NCBI RefSeq assembly: GCF_040537815.1
Contig: NZ_JBEWSZ010000006.1
Location: 105,125-169,124 of the forward strand
DNA: 64,000 bases
Direction: 5' to 3'
DNA from: Mesorhizobium shangrilense
GTDB taxonomy: Bacteria > Pseudomonadota > Alphaproteobacteria > Rhizobiales > Rhizobiaceae
Under the pieces are notes generated by a model, which saw only the letters and a list, made by a program, of their open reading frames with translations, searched no databases and was not told where the DNA came from. Positions 1 through 7,186 of this stretch are shown here, piece by piece. The translations under genes and the position numbers were made by a program. The number at the start of each line of letters is the position of its first letter. The first letter of the stretch is position 1.

Positions 1-388
1 CCAGCTTGGGCGCGAGACCGAAGCCGAGCCAGATGGTGAGCGCGGCCGAGATCGCGACGACCGGGATCGCCTGGCTGGCGATCAGCACGGGATAGAGCAC
101 GCCACGGGTGGTGCTGGACGCGTCCATCAGCACGGCAAAGACGAAACCCGCGCTGGCGCCAAAGATGAAGCCGAGCAGGAACTCGTAGAAAGTGATGCCG
201 AAACCATTGAGCAGCGCCTGCCAGTCGGACTGGATGTGGTTCCACACCTGCAGCGGCGACGGCATGACATAGCGCGGGATCTGGAACAGTTCGACCGCGG
301 CCGCCCAGACGAGGATGACCAGCACCAGCGCCAGGAGCGGATAGACGACCTGCAGGACCGTGCTGCCAGACACGCGACTAGTGGCCAT
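1..388 (-). CDS. ABC transporter permease, NitT/TauT (SsuC-like) family, partial
   Basis: Inner-membrane permease of a nitrate/sulfonate/taurine-type importer. It runs off the left edge, so only about the first 129 residues are present. The visible part has a hydrophobic first segment (VVYPLLALVLVILVWAA), the motif IPRYVMPSPLQVW that precedes the permease domain in SsuC/TauC proteins, and further membrane segments (FLLGFIFGASAGFVF). The ATG at 388-386 overlaps the 3' end of the upstream ATPase gene by 11 bp, so the two are translationally coupled. The substrate is unknown; neighbouring hydrolases suggest an amide, carbamoyl or peptide-like nitrogen compound (inference). Confidence 0.88.
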   Translation of the reverse strand, partial: MATSRVSGSTVLQVVYPLLALVLVILVWAAAVELFQIPRYVMPSPLQVWNHIQSDWQALLNGFGITFYEFLLGFIFGASAGFVFAVLMDASSTTRGVLYPVLIASQAIPVVAISAALTIWLGFGLAPKL

Positions 389-1181
389 GGGCCGCCTCCA
401 TTTCGAGCGTTTTTGCAACCGCATCTTCGGAATAGATCAGGTCGAGGATGCGTGCCTTCAGTGCGCTGAATTCCGGACTGGTGAGGCTGGACATCGGCCG
501 GGGCCGCTCGATCGGAACCGGCAGAACCTCCCTCACCCGTCCCGGGCGCGGCGTCATCACGACGACGCGGTCGGCAAGCAGGATCGCCTCGTCGATGTCA
601 TGGGTGACGAAGACGATGGTGCGCTTTTCCTGTCCCCATACGCTCAGCAGCCATTGCTGCATGGCAAGGCGAGTCTGCGAATCCAGGGCGCCGAAGGGTT
701 CGTCGAGCAGCATCACGTCGTGATGCATGGCAAGCGTGCGCATCAGCGCAACGCGCTGGCGCATGCCGCCGGACAGCGCTGCGGGATAGTGATTGATGAA
801 GTCGCCCAGCCCGTAGCGGCGGGCGAGTGCCACGCCCTCGGCCCGTTGCGCATGGCTTGCGCCACCCTTGAGGATCGCACCGAGCACGATGTTGTCGATG
901 ACCGTGCGCCAGGGCAGCAGGAGGTCCTTCTGCAGCATGTAGCCGACATGGCCGCTGCGTCCCGTGACATCCTTGCCGTCGATCAGGACCTGGCCGTTGG
1001 TCGGCTTCAGCACACCGGCGATGATGTTGAACATCGTGCTCTTGCCGCAGCCCGACGGGCCGACGACCGAAACGAATTCTCCGGCCTGCACGTTGAGATC
1101 GGTGGGAGCGAGCGCCTGTGTCTCGCCGAAGATCTGCGAGATATTCTTGAGCGACAGTTTCGGGTTCGAGTTTTCAGGCAT
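378..1181 (-). CDS. ABC transporter ATP-binding protein, NitT/TauT family
   Basis: Cytoplasmic ATPase of 267 residues that powers the importer formed with the overlapping permease gene and the substrate-binding protein at 1956-2945. It shows Walker A GPSGCGKST, a Q-loop in MLQKDLLLPW, the ABC signature LSGGMRQR, Walker B VMLLDEP and the H-loop VTHDIDEA, in the usual order and spacing. The length is normal for SsuB/TauB-type ATPases, which lack a long regulatory tail. An AAGAGA ribosome-binding site lies just upstream of the ATG. The gene order SBP, peptidase, ATPase, permease on one strand suggests one operon. Confidence 0.93.
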   Translation of the reverse strand: MPENSNPKLSLKNISQIFGETQALAPTDLNVQAGEFVSVVGPSGCGKSTMFNIIAGVLKPTNGQVLIDGKDVTGRSGHVGYMLQKDLLLPWRTVIDNIVLGAILKGGASHAQRAEGVALARRYGLGDFINHYPAALSGGMRQRVALMRTLAMHHDVMLLDEPFGALDSQTRLAMQQWLLSVWGQEKRTIVFVTHDIDEAILLADRVVVMTPRPGRVREVLPVPIERPRPMSSLTSPEFSALKARILDLIYSEDAVAKTLEMEAAHGH

Positions 1182-1202
1182 CTGGTCTCTTTTTCCGAAC
1201 GC

Positions 1203-1919
1203 TCAGAGCGTGACGCAGTTGTCACGGCCGAACCACACGAGGTCCTCGACCTTGACGGCGATGTCGCCGCGCGCGGCGAAGGGCTCGATGGCCCAGGCGC
1301 CCCACATCGGCGTCGTGTTTCCCGCGTCGATGAACTGGTGGAGATAGGCGGCTCCGGCCGTCAGCGAATGGCCGATATTGGCAAGCTGGTCGAGCAGGAT
1401 GTAACCCTCTGCGACCAGCCGTTCATGCGTCATGCCAAAAAGTTCGTTAGCCGCCATGCCGGGGCGGCACTTCGCCAGGATCTCATAGTGGAGTGTTTCG
1501 AGATCGCGCAACGCCTGGGTGGCTTCCGGCCAATCACCGATGACCTTGCAGCGCGTGCAGTCGCCCCACGATCCATCGACCGTAATCGGGTGGACATCGA
1601 CCATCAGCACGTCGCGATCAAGTGCCGCGAGGCCTGTCGGCGGATTGGTCGGGAAGCAGGTGCGCGTGTTTTCGCCCAGGCCGACATTGGTGATCGTCCA
1701 GACGTTTTCGACGCCATGCGAGAGCAGGCAGGCACTTACCGCCAGGTCGACCGCCTGCTCCGTTATTCCCGGCCGCGCCGCCGCCAGACCCGCGGCAGCC
1801 GCCTGCTTCGCGATCGCCTGCGCCCTGGCCAGACCGGCAGGGGGCACATTGGCGACATCGGGTCCCGGCCTGTAGGTCCAGGCCGGAACGACACGTCGTG
1901 AAGAGGCGGCGACACTCAT
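1203..1919 (-). CDS. M24-family metallopeptidase-like protein (aminopeptidase/creatinase fold)
   Basis: Protein of 238 residues with the pita-bread fold of methionine aminopeptidases and creatinases, without the extra N-terminal domain of creatinase or Xaa-Pro peptidase. Likely metal ligands are the two Asp residues in VDVHPITVDGSWGDCTR, His in NIGHSL, Glu in AIEPF and Glu in VKVEDLVWFG near the C-terminus. The two Asp ligands are 11 residues apart rather than the 10 usual in MetAP, a small insertion. The ATG is preceded by AGGAG at good spacing. It sits inside the ABC operon, so it probably processes the imported substrate; hydrolysis of an amide or C-N bond is inferred, and the substrate cannot be named. 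Confidence 0.85.
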   Translation of the reverse strand: MSVAASSRRVVPAWTYRPGPDVANVPPAGLARAQAIAKQAAAAGLAAARPGITEQAVDLAVSACLLSHGVENVWTITNVGLGENTRTCFPTNPPTGLAALDRDVLMVDVHPITVDGSWGDCTRCKVIGDWPEATQALRDLETLHYEILAKCRPGMAANELFGMTHERLVAEGYILLDQLANIGHSLTAGAAYLHQFIDAGNTTPMWGAWAIEPFAARGDIAVKVEDLVWFGRDNCVTL

Positions 1920-1955
1920 ACGGTCAACTCCTGTCGGGCTTGCTTGGGAGAGCGC

Positions 1956-2945
1956 TTACTGGGCGAGGTACTGGTTTGTATAGTAAGCCGACGGCTCGAG
2001 GACGTCCGACACGACCTTGAACTTCTTCAACGCGTCGAGCAGCGCCACCCAGTCGGCATTGTTATGAGCCATCAGGTCCGGCCCCATCTCGCCGAAAAGC
2101 GGAACCGTGTCCTTCCATTGCTGGGTGATGAACTTCTCGTCATAGGCCTTCGAATAAAGCTCGAAGAAGGCTGCGACGGCTTCATCCTGATGGGCCGCCG
2201 CATATTCGATGCTCTTCTGGGTCGCGCGCAGGAACGCCTTGGCCACATCCGGATTGGCCTTCAGCCAATCGTCATTGCCGGCGAGCATGAAGATCGGCGA
2301 ATTGGGCACGCCATGCTTGGTGGCCGCGAGGAACTCGGCGCGCTGTCCGCCAGTGGTGGCCATGCCGGTACCCTCGGCATTGGTGATGCCGGTGATCGCC
2401 TCGACCTTCTTCTGCAGCAGCAGCGGCACGGTATCGTCGCTCGCCGCGACCGTGTTCACGTCGTCAAGCGTCAGCTTGGCATCGGCCAGCATCATGGTCA
2501 GCTGCGCCTTCGTCCAGGCATCATTGTAGATGCCGATCGTCTTGCCCTTGAGATCGGCCACGGTGAGAGGTGAGCCCTCCGGGCTCAATATGCCCCAGTT
2601 GTTGCCACGGCCATAACGCGCGATCGCCGTGACCGGCGCCTGCTGTTCCCTGGCGAAGATCACGTCCATCACGGTGGTGAAGGCGACCTGCGCACGGCCG
2701 GTGCCCAGGAACTTCATCGTATCGGCAACGGTCGGCGGGGTGACGATCTCAAGCTCGATGCCCTCTGCCGCGTAGAAGCCCTTCTTGTTTCCCAGGATCC
2801 ACGGAACCCAGAAGCCATCCGGGGTCGGCCATTCCTGGATGAAGGTCAGCTTGGTGAGGCTTTGTGCCGATGAAGGCGATGGGGCCACCGCGAAAGCTGC
2901 CATGGCAGCCAATGCATAGCCGAAACTGCGGCGGGTGAGGTTCAT
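1956..2945 (-). CDS. ABC transporter substrate-binding protein, NMT1/THI5-like (SsuA/TauA type)
   Basis: Periplasmic binding protein of 329 residues. It has a signal peptide whose twin-arginine-like start (NLTRRSFGYALAAMAAFAVA) ends near SSAQ, followed by the family features: FIQEWPTPDGFWVPWILGNKKGFYAAEGIELEIV at the start of lobe 1 and LKGKTIGI in the middle. These features fit the NMT1/THI5 group, which binds nitrate, sulfonates, pyrimidine precursors and similar compounds. It is the first gene of the leftward operon and has an AAAGGA ribosome-binding site. The 209-bp divergent gap upstream carries two copies of a LacI-type operator, so expression is probably inducible. Confidence 0.9.
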   Translation of the reverse strand: MNLTRRSFGYALAAMAAFAVAPSPSSAQSLTKLTFIQEWPTPDGFWVPWILGNKKGFYAAEGIELEIVTPPTVADTMKFLGTGRAQVAFTTVMDVIFAREQQAPVTAIARYGRGNNWGILSPEGSPLTVADLKGKTIGIYNDAWTKAQLTMMLADAKLTLDDVNTVAASDDTVPLLLQKKVEAITGITNAEGTGMATTGGQRAEFLAATKHGVPNSPIFMLAGNDDWLKANPDVAKAFLRATQKSIEYAAAHQDEAVAAFFELYSKAYDEKFITQQWKDTVPLFGEMGPDLMAHNNADWVALLDALKKFKVVSDVLEPSAYYTNQYLAQ

Positions 2946-2994
2946 GTCGCGATCCTTTGCGCTTGTCCGGTTGGCAATCTCAATCGATCAATAC

Positions 2995-3006
2995 TGAACC
3001 GGTTCA
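2995..3006. promoter_or_regulatory. Palindromic operator TGAACCGGTTCA, copy 1 (LacI-family type)
   Basis: Perfect 12-bp palindrome TGAACCGGTTCA in the divergent gap between the binding-protein gene (leftward) and the GATase-like gene (rightward). LacI-family regulators commonly recognise such sites with a central CG. An identical copy lies 89 bp away. No LacI gene is in the window; it may lie beyond the left edge (inference). Confidence 0.72.
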
Positions 3007-3083
3007 ATCTTCCTTGTCAACGGCGACGCTGAAAATTATTTCTCCATTGCATTTACGGCTGAACTCGGCCAAAACATGTTCAT

Positions 3084-3095
3084 TGAACCGGTTCA
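3084..3095. promoter_or_regulatory. Palindromic operator TGAACCGGTTCA, copy 2 (LacI-family type)
   Basis: Second exact copy of TGAACCGGTTCA, 60 bp upstream of the TTG start of the GATase-like gene. Copy 1 is 50 bp upstream of the binding-protein ATG, so each divergent gene has one site near its promoter, as expected for shared repression. Looping between the copies is possible but untested. Confidence 0.72.
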
Positions 3096-3154
3096 TTATG
3101 ATCCGCGCTTTGGTATGGCCAGATGGCGCGGCGGCACGTTAAGGAGTATTCGTC

Positions 3155-3934
3155 TTGGCAAAATCCAACAAGAAAGTCTTGCTTGTCGGCGAGACATGGA
3201 TGAGCTCTTCGACCCATTTCAAGGGTTTCGACCAATTCGGCAGCGTCACCTTCCACTCAGGCGCCGAGCCCTTGATGAAGGCGCTGGAAGGCAGTGCGTT
3301 CGATCTCACCCACATGCCCGCGCATGAGGCGGTGGAAAAGATGCCCTTCGATATGGAAGGGCTCAACGCCTACGACGCGATCCTGCTTTCGGACATCGGC
3401 GCGAATTCGCTGCTGCTGCACCCCGATGTCTGGCTGCGCGGAACCACCGTTCCGAACCGCTTGCAGTTGCTCAAGCAATGGACCGAGGCTGGCGGCGGCC
3501 TTGCCATGATCGGCGGTTATTTCAGCTTCCAGGGCATTGATGGCAAGGCACGCTGGCACCGCACCGCGGTCGAGGACGTCCTGCCGGTGGAATGCCTGCC
3601 CTATGACGACCGGCTGGAGGTCCCCGAAGGCTTCCGCGCGGCTGTCGAGGCCAACAGCAGGCACCCGGTACTTCAGGGGCTGGACGGCGAATGGCCCGTG
3701 TTGCTTGGCGCAAACGAGGTGCGCGTGAGACAGCGTCCGGATGTCGAGGTGCTCGCCCGGCTTCCCGAGGCACAGGGCGGTCATCCGCTTCTGGTCACCG
3801 GCGAATATGGGAAGGGCAGGACGCTTGTCTGGACCTCCGATGTCAGCCCGCACTGGCTGCCGGCGTCCTTCTCCGACTGGCCCGGCTACGCCACGCTGTG
3901 GCGCAACGCCCTTGGCTGGCTGACCAGAAGCTGA
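3155..3934 (+). CDS. Class I glutamine amidotransferase-like protein (COG5426/DUF1355 type)
   Basis: Cytoplasmic protein of 259 residues with an alpha/beta GATase1-like fold. It starts MAKSNKKVLLVGETWMSSSTHFKG, with LNAYDAILLSDIGANSLLL in the middle and GGGLAMIGGYFSFQGIDG at the place of the nucleophile elbow. GATase1 enzymes have a Cys in that elbow; here the motif is GGYFSF with no Cys, so true glutaminase activity is doubtful. The TTG start at 3155 is chosen because AAGGAG lies 8 nt upstream. It is the first gene of the rightward arm under the twin LacI-type operators. The biochemical role is unknown. Confidence 0.8.
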   Translation: MAKSNKKVLLVGETWMSSSTHFKGFDQFGSVTFHSGAEPLMKALEGSAFDLTHMPAHEAVEKMPFDMEGLNAYDAILLSDIGANSLLLHPDVWLRGTTVPNRLQLLKQWTEAGGGLAMIGGYFSFQGIDGKARWHRTAVEDVLPVECLPYDDRLEVPEGFRAAVEANSRHPVLQGLDGEWPVLLGANEVRVRQRPDVEVLARLPEAQGGHPLLVTGEYGKGRTLVWTSDVSPHWLPASFSDWPGYATLWRNALGWLTRS

Positions 3935-3940
3935 TTCCGA

Positions 3941-3989
3941 GAGCATGATCCCGAAAGGTGGAATCCGGCTTTCGGAAAAGATCATGCTC
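3941..3989. repeat. Rhizobial palindromic intergenic repeat (nested inverted repeats)
   Basis: A 49-bp element bounded by perfect 10-bp inverted repeats GAGCATGATC / GATCATGCTC, with an inner stem CCGAAA / TTTCGG around GGTGGAATCCGG. A related core (CCGAAAAGTGGAAACCGG) recurs at 54153. This is the type of short palindromic repeat scattered between genes in rhizobial genomes. It separates the GATase-like gene from the nitrilase gene and could fold in RNA. Confidence 0.8.
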
Positions 3990-4060
3990 AAACAAACAGA
4001 TGGAGCCCCATCCCGATCCCATCGGGATGGAAAAGGCTCTACGCAACAGGAGCAGACGCG

Positions 4061-4939
4061 ATGCCGAAGCAGATCGGGGAAGCCTCCGTCACCGTCGCCA
4101 TCATCCAGATGGAGCCGCGCTTCGGCGAGACCGCTGAAAATGTCGCGCGGTCCATCGCCTTCATGGAAGAGGCAGCCGGCAAGGGCGCGCAGCTCGCCGT
4201 CCTGCCTGAGCTGTGCAACACCGGCTATGTGTTTCAGAACCGTGCCGAGGCGCGAGCGCTTGCCGAGGAAATCCCCAGCGGGCCGACGACACAGGCCTGG
4301 ATGGAGGCTGCCGCACGGCTGAACCTTCACATCGTCGCCGGCATCACCGAGCGTACCGGTGAAATCCTGTTCAATTCGGCTGTCATCATCGGCCCGAATG
4401 GGCTGATCGGCCGCTATCGCAAGATGCATCTATGGGGTGACGAAGCGCTCTATTTCTCGCCCGGCGATCTCGGCTTTCCCGTCTTCGACACGCCGCTCGG
4501 GCGCATCGGCTGCCACATCTGCTACGATTGCTGGTTTCCCGAAAGCTTCCGCCTTGCGGCTTTGCAGGGGGCCGAAATCGTCTGTGTGCCGACCAACTGG
4601 GTGCCGATACCCGGCCAGGACCCCAGCCGCGAGGCGATGGCGAACATCATCGTCATGGGGGCGGCTCACTCCAACTCCGTCTTCGTCGCTGCCGCCGATC
4701 GGGTCGGGACCGAGCGCGGCCAGCCTTTCATCGGCCAGAGCCTTCTCGTCAGCCATACCGGCTGGCCGGTCGCCGGGCCGGCCTCGCCCGACAAGGAAGA
4801 AGTGCTGATCGCCAGGGTCAATCTGGCCGACGCACGGCGCAAGCGCAACTGGAACGCCTTCAACCAGGTATTGCGCGATCGGCGCACCGACGCCTATGAC
4901 GAGATGCTCGGCAGCGGCCAGCGACCGGGATGGTACTGA
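4061..4939 (+). CDS. Carbon-nitrogen hydrolase (nitrilase superfamily amidase)
   Basis: Cytoplasmic hydrolase of 292 residues that cleaves amide or carbamoyl C-N bonds. The Glu-Lys-Cys triad of the superfamily is visible: Glu in AVLPELCNTGYVF, Lys in GRYRKMHLWGDE, and the nucleophilic Cys in GCHICYDCWFPES. The VPTNW stretch and the C-terminal RDRRTDAYDEM resemble aliphatic amidases and N-carbamoyl hydrolases of the family (for example 5-aminopentanamidase types), but the substrate cannot be assigned. AGGAG lies about 7 nt before the ATG. Its stop codon is immediately followed by the ribosome-binding site of the M20 gene, so the two are co-expressed. Confidence 0.9.
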   Translation: MPKQIGEASVTVAIIQMEPRFGETAENVARSIAFMEEAAGKGAQLAVLPELCNTGYVFQNRAEARALAEEIPSGPTTQAWMEAAARLNLHIVAGITERTGEILFNSAVIIGPNGLIGRYRKMHLWGDEALYFSPGDLGFPVFDTPLGRIGCHICYDCWFPESFRLAALQGAEIVCVPTNWVPIPGQDPSREAMANIIVMGAAHSNSVFVAAADRVGTERGQPFIGQSLLVSHTGWPVAGPASPDKEEVLIARVNLADARRKRNWNAFNQVLRDRRTDAYDEMLGSGQRPGWY

Positions 4940-4950
4940 GGGAGGCCAAG

Positions 4951-6093
4951 GTGAGCGCGATTGACGCGATGACGCTGACGCAGGAGCTTGTCCGCTTCGA
5001 CACGCGCAATCCACCGGGCAATGAAGCCCAATGCGCCGCCATGATCGCGGACCTGCTCAGCAGCCACGGCCTTTCGGTGACCTCCCACACTTTCGGCCCA
5101 GGGCGGACCAACATCATCGCGCGGTTCCCCGTTCGCGCATCGAAGGCGACACAACGCCCGGTCATCTTCACCGGTCACATCGACACGGTGCCGCTGGGTA
5201 CTGCCGAGTGGTCGCACGACCCCTTCGGCGCGGAGATCGTCGATGGACGTCTCTACGGCCGTGGCGCCACCGACATGAAGGCCGGTGTCGCGGCGATGAT
5301 CGCCGCGGTTGTTGAAGAGGCCGACCGCCTGCGCGAGCGCTCCGACGTGGTGCTGGTGATCACCGGCGGCGAGGAAACCGGCTGCGAGGGCGCGACCGCG
5401 CTGGTGAAGGACAGGATGCTCGACGCGGCGAGCCTGCTCGTGGTGGGCGAGCCCACCGCCAATGCGTTCGTCGCCGGCCACAAAGGCGCGCTATGGCTGA
5501 AGGCCTGCTGCAGCGGGCGCACGGCGCATGGCGCGATGCCGCATCTTGGCGACAACGCCATCTACAAGGCGGCACGCGCCGTCATCAAACTCGAAAGCTT
5601 CGGTTTCAACGCCGCGCCACATCCGATCCTTGGGTCGGCGACGCTCAATGTCGGGACCATCATGGGCGGCTTGAACATCAACTCCGTTCCCGACCGTGCC
5701 GAACTGACCGTCGACGTGCGGATGTTGCCCGGCATGGACAGCACCACCATCACCGAGCAATTGTCGTTCACGCTTGGCGGCGACTGCTCGATATCGACCA
5801 TTCTCGACCTGCCGGCGATCTGGAGCGACCCGGCGCATCCGGCCGTGAAGCTTTTCTCCGAATGCCGGGAGGCGGCCACCGGTTCGGCCTCAGTCGTGGG
5901 TGGCGCGAATTTCTTCACCGACGCCTCCATCCTCACGCCGGCGCTTGGCGGCGTCGACACCATCATTTGCGGACCGGGCAGCCCGGACATGGCCCACAAG
6001 ACCGATGAGTATTGCGAGGTGGCTGGGATCTATGAGGCGGTGAAGATTTATCGCGCGATCATCGCGCAAGCCGGGCTTATGGACACGCACTGA
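4951..6093 (+). CDS. M20-family metallohydrolase (ArgE/DapE-like)
   Basis: Di-zinc amidohydrolase of about 380 residues. Metal-site motifs are FTGHIDTVPLG (His), RGATDMKAG (bridging Asp), GGEETGCEG (catalytic Glu pair), VVGEPTAN and the C-terminal MAHKTDEY (His). A lid/dimerisation domain lies between them (GRTAHGAMPHLGDNAIYKA). GTG at 4951 is chosen because GAGGGAGG sits 7 nt upstream; an in-frame ATG at 4930, which overlaps the nitrilase stop region, would add seven residues. It probably hydrolyses an N-acyl amino acid, peptide or carbamoyl compound released by its neighbours (inference). Confidence 0.9.
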   Translation: MSAIDAMTLTQELVRFDTRNPPGNEAQCAAMIADLLSSHGLSVTSHTFGPGRTNIIARFPVRASKATQRPVIFTGHIDTVPLGTAEWSHDPFGAEIVDGRLYGRGATDMKAGVAAMIAAVVEEADRLRERSDVVLVITGGEETGCEGATALVKDRMLDAASLLVVGEPTANAFVAGHKGALWLKACCSGRTAHGAMPHLGDNAIYKAARAVIKLESFGFNAAPHPILGSATLNVGTIMGGLNINSVPDRAELTVDVRMLPGMDSTTITEQLSFTLGGDCSISTILDLPAIWSDPAHPAVKLFSECREAATGSASVVGGANFFTDASILTPALGGVDTIICGPGSPDMAHKTDEYCEVAGIYEAVKIYRAIIAQAGLMDTH

Positions 6094-6352
6094 CCGCCCG
6101 CGAATAGACGCGATCTTAGCCGGCTTCTTGCCGTTTCGAATCCCCGCTGTGTGTCATGGGTATGGGCCGCTCCGGCCGGCCGTCACGCATCAAATTTTCC
6201 TGATCGCGCCGCGCGGGACTTGCCGAGCTGATCGTTTTGCCTTCCGTGATGAGCGAGACATCCCGCGCCGCTGCGGGCCTTTTACGATTATGTAAAGCGA
6301 CAGGTGTAGAGGAATGGATACGGTCGAAACCGACCTGTGGACCGAGGTTGGA

Positions 6353-7186
6353 ATGATCGCGCCGCGCAGCTTCACTTTCATCCGCACCGCTCTCGCTGTC
6401 TGGTCCGTTTCCATTCTCCTGTTCGCGGCCAGCCCCGCCAATGCGTCGGTGTTCCTCGAAGACCTGACCTGGACCGAACTGCGCGATCTCATCGGTGGCG
6501 GGACGACGACCATCATCATCCCGATCGGCGGAACCGAGCAGAGCGGTCCCGCCATGGCGCTGGGCAAGCACAATGTGCGGGCGAAGTTTCTCGCCGAAAA
6601 GATTGCCGAGCGGCTAGGCAATGCATTGGTCGCCCCGGTGATCGCCTACGTGCCGGAAGGCACCATCGATCCACCGACCGCCCACATGAAATTTCCAGGC
6701 ACCATCACCATCAGCGACAAGGTGTTCGAGGCGCTGCTCGAATCGGCGGCGCGCAGCTTCAAGCTGCACGGCTTCAAGACCATCGTTTTGATCGGCGACC
6801 ATGGCGGCTACCAGGCCGATGAAAGCGCCGTTGCCGATCGCCTGAATGCCGAATGGAAGAAAACGCCGGTACGGGTGTTCGCGGATCTCGACTATTACCG
6901 GATCACGCAAGGCCCCTATGTCGACAAGCTTCTGGGCGCCGGCGCGAAGCACTCGGAAATCGGCAGCCATGCGGGCCTCGCCGACACGTCGCTGATGCTT
7001 GCCGTCGATCCATCCCTGGTGCGCAAGGACCGCCTTGCGGACGCCTCCAAATTCACCGCGGCCGACGGCGTCTATAGCGGCGATCCGACGCGGTCCTCGG
7101 CCGAATTCGGCCAGCTCGGCATCGACCTAATCGTCAACGGAACAACCAACGCCATTCGCGGCTTCATCGCAAAGCAGCCCAAATGA
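6353..7186 (+). CDS. Exported creatininase-family protein
   Basis: Creatininase-fold protein of about 277 residues with a clear N-terminal signal sequence (hydrophobic IRTALAVWSVSILLFAA, cleavage near ANAS), so it acts outside the cytoplasm. ATG 6353 is chosen because GAGG lies 5 nt upstream; an ATG at 6314 would add 13 residues before the signal. Family motifs are present but altered: PIGGTEQSGPAMALGKHN replaces the usual TEQHGPHLPLGTD and the second motif is IGDHGGYQ. Two usual metal ligands are therefore changed, although GKHN may supply His. Its end overlaps the beta-propeller gene by 4 bp (ATGA), indicating translational coupling. Confidence 0.83.
   Translation: MIAPRSFTFIRTALAVWSVSILLFAASPANASVFLEDLTWTELRDLIGGGTTTIIIPIGGTEQSGPAMALGKHNVRAKFLAEKIAERLGNALVAPVIAYVPEGTIDPPTAHMKFPGTITISDKVFEALLESAARSFKLHGFKTIVLIGDHGGYQADESAVADRLNAEWKKTPVRVFADLDYYRITQGPYVDKLLGAGAKHSEIGSHAGLADTSLMLAVDPSLVRKDRLADASKFTAADGVYSGDPTRSSAEFGQLGIDLIVNGTTNAIRGFIAKQPK

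Noticed and set aside
360..1901. Long plus-strand ORF (about 510 codons) opposite the ABC ATPase and M24 genes
   Set aside because: High-GC antisense shadow; no recognisable motif, and both strands beneath carry clear genes with ribosome-binding sites.
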